Program-made: the position numbers and the translations under genes
Assembly: GCF_037104765.1 (NCBI RefSeq)
Contig: NZ_JBAWSY010000002.1
Location: 372,001 to 436,000 of the forward strand
DNA length: 64,000 bases
Source: Psychrobacillus mangrovi
GTDB taxonomy: Bacteria; Bacillota; Bacilli; Bacillales_A; Planococcaceae
Reading direction: 5' to 3'
Notes under the pieces: model-generated
What the model was told of the DNA's origin: nothing
The model's database searches: none
The model's input: only the letters and a program-made list of their open reading frames with translations
Shown: positions 42,837 to 50,214 of the stretch, one piece after another
Layout of the letters: every line of letters begins with the position of its first letter
How positions within the stretch are numbered: the first letter of the stretch is position 1

Positions 42837-44033
42837 TCACTCTTCTTCGAATGGCCATTTTGGTAGCATATGAGAGAGTGTTTTATCTTCTCGATAACCA
42901 AGTACATATTCCGCTTGCATAATGGTATGAATTTCGCGTGTTCCTTCATAAATCACAGGTGCCTTGGAATTACGTAAATATCTTGCTACTGGATACTCAT
43001 CTGAATACCCATATGCTCCGTGAATTTGCACAGCGTCATCTGCAGCTTTATTTGCAAAGTCGCATGCTTGCCATTTTGCAAGGGAGGTTTCACGAGTATT
43101 GCGAACTCCTTTGTTTTTTAATTCTCCAACACGGTAAACAAGTAAGCGGCTCATTTGTAGGCCTGCTTCCATCTTTGCAACCATTTGTTGCACGAGCTGG
43201 TGCCTTCCAATTTCCTTACCAAAAGTTTCTCTTTCATGACAATACTTTACACTTGCTTCTAGACAAGCTAAAGACAGACCTACCGCTCCTGCTGCAACAG
43301 TAAATCTTCCATTATCGAGCGCGGACATAGCAATTTTAAAGCCTTCTCCTTCTTTTCCTAAAAGATTCTCTTTCGGCACTCGCATATTTTCGAAAAATAG
43401 TTCTCCAGTATTTCCTGATTTAATACCATACTTTCCTTTAATCGCTTTTGAGGAAAAGCCTTCCATCGTCCGTTCTACTATGAAAGCACTGATACCCTGA
43501 TGCTTTTGAGATTTATTCGTGTATGCAAACACGATAAAATGATCAGCGGCATCACATAATGATATCCATGTTTTTTGCCCATTAATGACATAGTGATCTC
43601 CATCGAGCACTGCGACAGTAGACATGGCTGCTACATCTGAACCTGCTCCCGGTTCCGTTAACCCAAAAGCGCCTATTTTTTCTCCCTTTGCTTGCGGGAC
43701 TAAATATTTTTGCTTCTGTTCTTCCGTTCCCCACTGCATAAGCGTCATTGAATTTAATCCTATATGCACCGATACCGCTGTTCGAAAAGCTGTGTCTCCG
43801 CGCTCTAGTTCTTCGCAAACAACCGCAAGTGAATTATAATCCATTCCACTTCCGCCGTATTTCTCCGGAACACATACGCCCATTAAACCAAGATCCGCCA
43901 GACGTTTCCAGATGCCTTTATCAAAAGCACCTTCCATTTCCCATTTGGCTATATGAGGAATTATTTCATTATCAACAAACTGACGAACTGTCTTACGTAA
44001 AAGGACTTGTTCTTCTGTAAATTCAAAATTCAT
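42837..44033 (-). CDS. Acyl-CoA dehydrogenase family protein (possible glutaryl-CoA dehydrogenase role)
   Basis: The 398-residue flavoenzyme has the family signatures GAFGLTEPGAGSDVAAM (about 122-138), INGQKTWIS and the C-terminal VQIHGAYGYSDEYPVARYLR, with the catalytic-position Glu in VIYEGTREIH (about residue 363). It introduces an alpha-beta double bond into an acyl-CoA with FAD. Its stop side ends an operon whose first two genes make aminoadipate from lysine. In that pathway glutaryl-CoA is a later intermediate, so a glutaryl-CoA dehydrogenase role is a reasonable inference but is not proven by residues seen here. Confidence 0.9.
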   Translation of the reverse strand: MNFEFTEEQVLLRKTVRQFVDNEIIPHIAKWEMEGAFDKGIWKRLADLGLMGVCVPEKYGGSGMDYNSLAVVCEELERGDTAFRTAVSVHIGLNSMTLMQWGTEEQKQKYLVPQAKGEKIGAFGLTEPGAGSDVAAMSTVAVLDGDHYVINGQKTWISLCDAADHFIVFAYTNKSQKHQGISAFIVERTMEGFSSKAIKGKYGIKSGNTGELFFENMRVPKENLLGKEGEGFKIAMSALDNGRFTVAAGAVGLSLACLEASVKYCHERETFGKEIGRHQLVQQMVAKMEAGLQMSRLLVYRVGELKNKGVRNTRETSLAKWQACDFANKAADDAVQIHGAYGYSDEYPVARYLRNSKAPVIYEGTREIHTIMQAEYVLGYREDKTLSHMLPKWPFEEE

Positions 44034-45193
44034 TAAGCTTCACCTCTCACAACAGACTCCACAATATCTACGCCACGAGTAGCCATTTCTCTAATATATA
44101 ATTCTCCAGGGACGATCAATTCAGGCGGGTATACGCCTCTTTTGGAAATAACATTATTCCCAATCATTTGCGCTACTACAGAAACTGTATTGGCAGTCGC
44201 TCTTGCCATTGCAGTCGTACCAGAAAGTCTGTCTTTTTTCGTAGCCAATTCATACGAGTAGGTTGTGTCTTTTCCTTCTTTTACACCCTTAACAATTACC
44301 CGCAATAAAACAGCATCTTCTTTATCACCAAGTAATAATTGTGGTGTTAATACTTCTTTCAAGACATCACGGGCCTTCACCATATTTCCATTTACATTCA
44401 CAATTGTTTTTTTATTTGTCAGCCCTAAATCTACAAGCAATTTAAACTTATCTGCATGCCCTTTGTAACGAATCGTTTTGTATTCCAATGTATCAATGTT
44501 CGGAAAGGATTTAGGTAATGTAGAAGTTCCCCCTGCAGTATGGAAGGCTTCTAATTCACCATATTCGTCAAAGAAAATCGGCTCTATCTCCGATAAGGAT
44601 TCCACTTCTTGCAATTTACCGTCTCGGATAACATGGGATGGGTCAGTATAATGGTCAAATACACCTTCTAATGAAAAGACGATGTTGTAACCGAATATCC
44701 CTTCTGGTTTTACCGGTATTCCACCAACGTATAAATGGATTCCTGAAACTTCATCAAGTTTACTAGCTCCATACCCTGCAAGAATATTAATCATACCCGG
44801 TGCTACACCTAAATCTGGGATCAGTGTGATACCTTTCTGTTTGGCTTTTTCATGAAGTGATAGGACTGTATCTGTTGCTCCTCCTATGTGGCCACCTAGA
44901 TCAATTGAGTGAACACCAGCATCTACAGCAAGTCTAGCTACCTTTTCATTGAAGGAATAAAATAGTGCATTAATGACTACATCTACCTTTTCCATAATTT
45001 GCAGTATATTCACATCATCATTTGCATCTAATCTTAAAATTTCTATTTTAGAATTTTGTAGTCTTTCTTTAAACATCGTTGCCTGTCCCACATCTAAATC
45101 ACATAATAGTACCTTTTCCACATTAGGACTCTTCACTAAATCACGAGCTGCTTCTTTTCCCATTAATCCTGCTCCCAATACAGCAACCTTCAT
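44033..45193 (-). CDS. lysDH: L-lysine 6-dehydrogenase (saccharopine dehydrogenase family)
   Basis: The 386-residue protein has an N-terminal Rossmann motif, VAVLGAGLMGKEAARDL, and long stretches I recall from Geobacillus lysine 6-dehydrogenase: VVINALFYSFNEKVA, AGVHSIDLGGHIGG, IPDLGVAPGMINILAGYGAS, AFHTAGGTSTLPKSFPN and IRYKGHADKFKLLVDL. That enzyme deaminates lysine at the epsilon carbon with NAD+, giving allysine, which cyclises to piperideine-6-carboxylate. The neighbouring aldehyde dehydrogenase is the expected next step. It overlaps the acyl-CoA dehydrogenase start by one base. Confidence 0.88.
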   Translation of the reverse strand: MKVAVLGAGLMGKEAARDLVKSPNVEKVLLCDLDVGQATMFKERLQNSKIEILRLDANDDVNILQIMEKVDVVINALFYSFNEKVARLAVDAGVHSIDLGGHIGGATDTVLSLHEKAKQKGITLIPDLGVAPGMINILAGYGASKLDEVSGIHLYVGGIPVKPEGIFGYNIVFSLEGVFDHYTDPSHVIRDGKLQEVESLSEIEPIFFDEYGELEAFHTAGGTSTLPKSFPNIDTLEYKTIRYKGHADKFKLLVDLGLTNKKTIVNVNGNMVKARDVLKEVLTPQLLLGDKEDAVLLRVIVKGVKEGKDTTYSYELATKKDRLSGTTAMARATANTVSVVAQMIGNNVISKRGVYPPELIVPGELYIREMATRGVDIVESVVRGEA

Positions 45194-45208
45194 GTAATCA
45201 TCCCCCTA

Positions 45209-46687
45209 TTATTCTGTATCTATTTGTGCTCGTTGCAATTTCCCACTAAAGTCTACATAAATACTCTTCCATTCTGTATAAACATCAAGTGCTGCCACTC
45301 CTGAGTCTCGGTGTCCATTTCCTGTACCTTTTGTTCCACCAAATGGCAAATGAATCTCAGCTCCCGTAGTTCCAGCATTGACATAAACAATCCCCGTATC
45401 TAAGTCACGCTGAGCTCGGAAGACTTTATTTACATCTCTAGAAAAGATTGAACTAGAAAGACCAAACTTTACACCATTATTCACTTCAATCGCTTCCTCT
45501 AGTGAGCCTACTTCAATTAGTGAAACTACTGGGCCAAAAATTTCTTCCTGAGCTATTCTCATGTTAGGCGATACGTCTGTGAAAATGGTTGGAGCATAAT
45601 AATTTCCGTAAGCTAAGTCTCCGTCCTCCAATATCTTTCCACCGACTAGAAGGTTTGCCCCTTCCTCTTTTCCAATTAAAGTGTAAGAATGAATTTTTTC
45701 CAATGCTTTCTTGTTAATTACTGGGCCAATTTTGACATACTCATCTAATCCATTCCCAATAGTCAATTTTTCCATTTGCTCTAGTAACTTAGCTTCTAAC
45801 TCTTTCTTTACATCTTTATGCACAATTACACGACTACATGCAGTACAGCGTTGGCCTGCTGTTCCGAATGCACTCCATAAAATCCCTTCTACAGCGAGAG
45901 ACAAATCTGCATCTTCCATCACAAGAACAGCATTTTTACCACCCATTTCAAGGGACACTTTCTTTAAATGTTTTCCTCCAAGCTCTGCGACTTTACTACC
46001 TGTTTCCGTTGAACCTGTAAATGAAATTACTTTAACATCTGGGTGTTCAATCATTGCCGTCCCGACTTCAGAACCCGAGCCAAAAACTATATTAGCTACA
46101 CCATCTGGTAAACCCGCTTCTTCAAATATTTTCGCCATTTCATATGCCATCATTGGTGTTTCAGTTGCAGGCTTCCAAATAAAAGTATTTCCTGCTACGA
46201 TTGCCGGAAATGACTTCCACGTAGCAATGGCCACAGGAAAATTCCAAGGGGTGATCAGTCCAACTACTCCAATTGGTGCTCGTACGCTCATCGCAAATTT
46301 ATCCGCAAGCTCAGAAGGGGTAGTTTCTCCAAATAAACGGCGACCTTCTCCTGCCATATAAAATGCCATATCTATTCCTTCTTGTACTTCCCCACGGCCT
46401 TCTTCAATCACTTTTCCCATTTCTTTCGTTAAAACTTGGGCCAAATGCTCTTTCTTTTCTTTCATTAGCCTACCAATTTCATATAAGTAGTCTGCACGTT
46501 TTGGTGCTGGTACAAGTGCCCATTTTTTCTGTGCTTTTCTAGCAGCCGCAACAGCTAAGTCAACGTCATCTTTTGTTGACATTCTTACTTCCGCCAACTG
46601 TTCTCCATTCGCAGGATTTAAAACAGCTGTGTATTTTCCCTCTCCAATATCTTGCCATTTCCCATCAAAAAAGTTAGTGAGCTTCAT
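45209..46687 (-). CDS. Aldehyde dehydrogenase (probable allysine/aminoadipate semialdehyde dehydrogenase)
   Basis: The 492-residue NAD(P)+-dependent enzyme has PWNFPVAIATWKSFPAIVAGN, ISFTGSTETGSKVAE, the catalytic Glu in SLEMGGKNA, the catalytic Cys in TAGQRCTACSR, and EEIFGPVVSLI. It is first in a three-gene operon ahead of lysine 6-dehydrogenase (15-bp gap), so its natural substrate is probably allysine, giving 2-aminoadipate. A perfect cre site lies 27 bp before the ATG, predicting CcpA repression when preferred sugars are present. Confidence 0.88.
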   Translation of the reverse strand: MKLTNFFDGKWQDIGEGKYTAVLNPANGEQLAEVRMSTKDDVDLAVAAARKAQKKWALVPAPKRADYLYEIGRLMKEKKEHLAQVLTKEMGKVIEEGRGEVQEGIDMAFYMAGEGRRLFGETTPSELADKFAMSVRAPIGVVGLITPWNFPVAIATWKSFPAIVAGNTFIWKPATETPMMAYEMAKIFEEAGLPDGVANIVFGSGSEVGTAMIEHPDVKVISFTGSTETGSKVAELGGKHLKKVSLEMGGKNAVLVMEDADLSLAVEGILWSAFGTAGQRCTACSRVIVHKDVKKELEAKLLEQMEKLTIGNGLDEYVKIGPVINKKALEKIHSYTLIGKEEGANLLVGGKILEDGDLAYGNYYAPTIFTDVSPNMRIAQEEIFGPVVSLIEVGSLEEAIEVNNGVKFGLSSSIFSRDVNKVFRAQRDLDTGIVYVNAGTTGAEIHLPFGGTKGTGNGHRDSGVAALDVYTEWKSIYVDFSGKLQRAQIDTE

Positions 46688-46713
46688 AATTTTTAACCTC
46701 TTTTCTTTTTTTC

Positions 46714-46727
46714 TGAAAGCGCTAACA
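46714..46727. promoter_or_regulatory. Catabolite response element (cre) for the lysine operon
   Basis: TGAAAGCGCTAACA matches every defined position of the cre consensus TGWAANCGNTNWCA. It lies in the leader or promoter of the aldehyde dehydrogenase operon, where bound CcpA would block transcription. Confidence 0.82.
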
Positions 46728-46794
46728 TAAAGAATACATTCTCTATTACTTGTTGAATCCCTTTAATTTTTTCTGAAAATAAGAATTTTCAGAG

Positions 46795-46822
46795 TGAAAC
46801 TTTTCAAAGCATGATTCGTATT
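46795..46822 (+). promoter_or_regulatory. ECF-sigma-type (SigW-like) promoter for the AIM24 gene
   Basis: TGAAAC is followed by exactly 16 bases and then CGTATT, matching the SigW consensus TGAAAC-N16-CGTA. The predicted start point is about 27 bases before the ATG at 46855. Confidence 0.75.
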
Positions 46823-46854
46823 AATAAATAATGAAAAATGAGGAGGAAATAAAC

Positions 46855-47655
46855 ATGAACAATCACGAAATAGATTACAAATTATACGGAGACGATATGC
46901 AATTCGTAGAAATTGAACTAGATCCACGCGAAACAGTAGTTGCAGAAGCCGGAAGCTTAATGATGATGGAAGATGGTGTTTCAATGGAAACAATCTTCGG
47001 TGACGGCTCCAGCTCTGGTGGCGGCGGTGGACTAATGGGTAAATTAATGGGCGCAGGTAAACGTATGCTTACAGGTGAAAGTTTATTCATGACAACATTT
47101 ACGAATACAGGTAGCGGAAAGAAACATGTTTACTTTGCCTCTCCATACCCTGGAAAAATTATTCCAATGGATTTAAGCGAACATAGAGGAAAAATAATTT
47201 GTCAAAAAGATGCATTTCTTGCAGCAGCAAAAGGCGTTTCTGTAGGGATTGAGTTTCAGCGAAAATTGGGAACGGGATTCTTTGGCGGTGAAGGATTTAT
47301 CATGCAAAAGTTAGAAGGAGACGGACTTGCATTCATTCATGCAGGCGGAACAATCCATAAAAAAGTTTTACAACCAGGAGAGGTTTTACGAGTAGATACA
47401 GGATGTCTAGTAGCAATGACTTCCGACGTTGATTACAATATAGAAATGGTAAAAGGTGTAAAAACAGCTCTATTTGGTGGTGAAGGTTTATTCTTCGCTA
47501 CCCTTCGTGGACCAGGTACAGTGTGGATTCAATCCTTACCATTTAGCCGTTTAGCAAGCCGTGTGTTTGCAGCAGCTCCACAAACTCCAGGTGGGGGTTC
47601 CCCAGGTGAAGGAAGTATTACTGGAGGACTGTTTGACCTATTAGGTGGGAAATAG
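46855..47655 (+). CDS. AIM24/TIGR00266 family protein
   Basis: The protein has 266 residues from ATG 46855, with AGGAGGAA upstream (a longer frame from 46831 is unsupported). It contains the family pattern MQFVEIELDPRETVVAEAGSL, a Gly-rich loop (about 48-57), GESLFMTTFTN, and a repeated beta architecture with VLRVDTGCLVAMTSDVDY and ALFGGEGLFFATLRGPG. The fold is a double-stranded beta-helix trimer; the function is uncertain, although B. subtilis-type ECF regulons often include envelope-stress genes. The SigW-like promoter supports such a role. A terminator follows. Confidence 0.88.
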   Translation: MNNHEIDYKLYGDDMQFVEIELDPRETVVAEAGSLMMMEDGVSMETIFGDGSSSGGGGGLMGKLMGAGKRMLTGESLFMTTFTNTGSGKKHVYFASPYPGKIIPMDLSEHRGKIICQKDAFLAAAKGVSVGIEFQRKLGTGFFGGEGFIMQKLEGDGLAFIHAGGTIHKKVLQPGEVLRVDTGCLVAMTSDVDYNIEMVKGVKTALFGGEGLFFATLRGPGTVWIQSLPFSRLASRVFAAAPQTPGGGSPGEGSITGGLFDLLGGK

Positions 47656-47661
47656 TATACG

Positions 47662-47690
47662 TAGGGGGCCTTTTAAAGGCCTCTTTTTTT
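47662..47690 (+). terminator. Terminator after the AIM24 gene
   Basis: A GGGGGCCTTTTAAAGGCCTC hairpin is followed by seven T residues. Confidence 0.85.
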
Positions 47691-47831
47691 GTGTAAGAAA
47701 TAATGCCTGTCCACTTACTTTTGTCGGCAAATTGTTTATTTTCACTCGAACACCCCTTCATATACTATGAATGAGATCAATAATTTGAACATTTCTTATT
47801 GTTCTCAAGTTGAAAAAAGGAGGTGTTCAAT

Positions 47832-48029
47832 ATGAAAGCTTCTTTAGGTATGTGGGTTGGCTGGGTTGCTATTATCCTTGCAGTGTTAGGGTTCTTTTAC
47901 TCTCCTATTTGGTTTGGTGGTGCTGCAATAATCTTAGGTCTATTCGGCTTAACTTCCCCACAAAAGTTCCTTGCTTGGAGTGCCATTGTACTTGGAGCAA
48001 TAGCTATCTTTCTTCCAATGCTCTTTTAG
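47832..48029 (+). CDS. Small membrane protein, 65 residues
   Basis: ATG 47832 has AAGGAGGTG upstream, an unusually strong ribosome binding site. The product is two or three hydrophobic segments with almost no loops: MWVGWVAIILAVLGFFYSPI, then FGGAAIILGLFGLTS and AWSAIVLGAIAIFLPMLF. No family assignment is possible. The gene is transcribed alone and ends in a terminator at 48053. Confidence 0.75.
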   Translation: MKASLGMWVGWVAIILAVLGFFYSPIWFGGAAIILGLFGLTSPQKFLAWSAIVLGAIAIFLPMLF

Positions 48030-48052
48030 CTAAATGGTAATTTTGTATTTAC

Positions 48053-48088
48053 GGCATGTCCAGGCCAAGTCACCGCACATGCCTTTTT
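48053..48088 (+). terminator. Terminator after the small membrane protein gene
   Basis: GGCATGT / ACATGCC with a 17-base loop is followed by TTTTTAT. Confidence 0.75.
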
Positions 48089-48120
48089 ATATATTGAAAA
48101 GCGCTAATTGTGCACTTTCG

Positions 48121-48250
48121 TCCGGATAAAAAAGTTTCTGTCCAGATAGAAATAAATGCATCCGGATAAAAGAAATTTACGTCCGTATAACTTTTTATCT
48201 GTCCACATAAAAAGTTTTCTGTCCAAATAGCAGATTTTCATACGGTTTCT
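48121..48250. repeat. 20/21-bp-period repeat array, TCCGGATAAA core (6-7 units)
   Basis: Cores TCCGGATAAA, TCCAGATAGA, TCCGGATAAA, TCCGTATAAC, TCCACATAAA and TCCAAATAGC begin at 48121, 48141, 48161, 48182, 48202 and 48222 (spacings 20, 20, 21, 20, 20). A decayed unit follows near 48242. It fills the gap between a forward terminator and the convergent substrate-binding protein gene. Confidence 0.88.
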
Positions 48251-48326
48251 TCATACTATAAGCTCCTACTAGTCGGTAAGCCTTAAGATGGCTAAGTTTT
48301 ATGCCTAGTTAATAGCTATATACCAT

Positions 48327-48366
48327 AAAAAAGCTCGGTAAGTGGTGTTATCACTTACCGAGCTTT
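48327..48366 (-). terminator. Terminator after the peptide transporter operon
   Basis: On the reverse strand AGCTCGGTAAGTG / CACTTACCGAGCTTTTTT is a perfect stem with a T run, 8 bases past the binding-protein stop. Confidence 0.9.
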
Positions 48367-48373
48367 TCTCTAC

Positions 48374-50185
48374 TTATTTACTTGCTTTATAGGCATCTAA
48401 AAATTCTTTTGCTTTTGCTGGATCTGCTACTAGCTCATTCCCAGTATCAACAAGTGGGCTTACAGTGGAAACTGCTTTCTTTTTGTTACCTTGGTAGTAA
48501 TTTAAAATTTCATCTTGGTTAATAGAATATAGTATAGCTTTTCTTAAATCTTCGCTATTAGATACTTCTCTATTTTTTGTATTAAACAACAAATACGATA
48601 CGGCATTGCTGTCACTTTTTTGAAGGGTTAATTTACTGTCGCCTTCCACTAAGTCGTATTTTGTTTCTGGCACGCCGTTGAAGATATGGATTTCCCCATT
48701 ACGTAATGCTGATAGTGCGCTATCTGGATCTTGAATGAAACGTACAGTTACATTTGAAATTTTAGCTTCATTTTCAGTACCTGTCATATAAGCTGGATTT
48801 TTCAAGAAAATAGCTTCGTAATCATTTTTATGTGACAAGATGTACGGTCCGCTTGCATATAACGTATTGTTATATTTGTCACCTTCTGTAACTGTGTTTT
48901 GATCTCCATAAGGAATATCTTTATTTACATCAAATGTTGCCACATCATAAGTATTAATGCTTTCTACTTGTTTTTTAGATACGATTCCTGCAGATTGGTG
49001 CGCTAAATAGTTTAGTACTTGTGGAAATGGATTTACAGTTGTAATTTTCACCACTTGATATTTACCTGCAGCATTATCTGCTGTATTTTTGTCTTCTACT
49101 AATTCTGTAATTTTTGCATCTAAACCTTCTTCAAGAGCTTCTCTTACAGTAACATCACTTCCTGATTGTTTTACATCAAGCTCTGATAAGTCCGTTACTA
49201 CTTCAATATCTTTCATGCTTTCGTGTAAGCTGTATGTGCGGTGATCTGGTACTGAGTTTTGATCTTTTGCACGGTTTAGAGTAAATACAACATCATCTGC
49301 TCCAACGCGTTCCCCAGTGTCAACTGCTTTTTGGTCCGTAATTGCAGCAAAGTTTATATCATCACGAAGAAGGAAGTAATATGATTCATTACCTTCAGCG
49401 ATTGCGTGATTAAGTGACAAAGAACCATCTGAAACCACTTTATCGTCATCTGTTAAATTAACGAGTCTTACATACATATTTGTATTTAGCGTATTGATAG
49501 ATCCATCATTACCTTTAATTGGATCTAATGATGTTAGAGTTCCGATTGCTTGTTGCATAATTAATGGTTGTGTTGCTCTTTTTGAAGTGTCTGCAAAATC
49601 AATCGTTTCCCATGCAATTGCACGTGATGTTGCAAGTCTTACTGTATCTGCATTTAAGATTTCTTTATTTACACCTTGAGCTTTGAATGAATTATAAAGC
49701 GGTGCAATATATGCTTTATCTAGAACTAGACGTTGTTCTAATTGTTTATATGTTTCGGTAAATTCTTCTTCTGTTTCTGTACTTGCTTGATCAATTAATT
49801 TATCCACTTCTTCATCAGACATAATACTGTTATCTCCATCTGATTTGAATAGCGAACGAACTGCGTAGTCAGGGTTTCCTGTAACCGTTGTCCAGCTTGA
49901 TAATGCTAAGTCATAGTTTCCTGCATCTTTTTGTGCAGTAAAGCTACCGTAATCAGGTTGAATATTTAACTTTACATCAAAACCATTTTTAATCAGTTGG
50001 TCACGGACGATGTTCATATCCGCTTCACCTGTACTCATACCTAAAAGTTCAATTTCTACCTTACTTTGATCAGTGTTAACGTCTTTATTATCATTTGCTT
50101 TATCAGCAACATCTGACTTCGTATTTACACATCCTGCTAACACCAATACAAACGCAATCAGGACGGCCAATATACTCTTCTTCAT
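48374..50185 (-). CDS. Family 5 solute-binding lipoprotein with apparently permuted domain order
   Basis: This 603-residue lipoprotein has a signal ending LVLAGC (Cys19). Residues about 43-197 read like the C-terminal part of a DppA/OppA-type protein: VEIELLGMST, IVRDQLIKNGFDVKLNIQ, YDLALSSWTT, DEEVDKLIDQASTETEE, LVLDKAYIAPLYNS. Only from about 205 comes the typical N-terminal part (IMQQAIGTLTSLDPIKGNDG, VGADDVVFTLNRAKD). The protein ends with LRKAILYSINQDEILNYYQG and DPAKAKEFLDAYKASK, which normally sit in the middle. The old C- and N-termini are thus joined and new ends lie at the AKxLL junction. It is last in an operon with two extended permeases. Substrate likely oligopeptide or nickel; uncertain. 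Confidence 0.85.
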   Translation of the reverse strand: MKKSILAVLIAFVLVLAGCVNTKSDVADKANDNKDVNTDQSKVEIELLGMSTGEADMNIVRDQLIKNGFDVKLNIQPDYGSFTAQKDAGNYDLALSSWTTVTGNPDYAVRSLFKSDGDNSIMSDEEVDKLIDQASTETEEEFTETYKQLEQRLVLDKAYIAPLYNSFKAQGVNKEILNADTVRLATSRAIAWETIDFADTSKRATQPLIMQQAIGTLTSLDPIKGNDGSINTLNTNMYVRLVNLTDDDKVVSDGSLSLNHAIAEGNESYYFLLRDDINFAAITDQKAVDTGERVGADDVVFTLNRAKDQNSVPDHRTYSLHESMKDIEVVTDLSELDVKQSGSDVTVREALEEGLDAKITELVEDKNTADNAAGKYQVVKITTVNPFPQVLNYLAHQSAGIVSKKQVESINTYDVATFDVNKDIPYGDQNTVTEGDKYNNTLYASGPYILSHKNDYEAIFLKNPAYMTGTENEAKISNVTVRFIQDPDSALSALRNGEIHIFNGVPETKYDLVEGDSKLTLQKSDSNAVSYLLFNTKNREVSNSEDLRKAILYSINQDEILNYYQGNKKKAVSTVSPLVDTGNELVADPAKAKEFLDAYKASK

Positions 50186-50214
50186 ACTAATTTCCTCCTA
50201 AAATATAATTCTTT

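Noticed and set aside
47810..48040. 76-codon frame overlapping the small membrane protein
   Set aside because: It is a shifted frame of the 65-residue gene, which has the stronger ribosome binding site and a clean hydrophobic pattern.
48100..48116. cre-like string TTGAAAAGCGCTAATTG before the TCCGGATAAA array
   Set aside because: The central CG falls one base out of register with the cre consensus and the end does not read CA; no promoter is adjacent.
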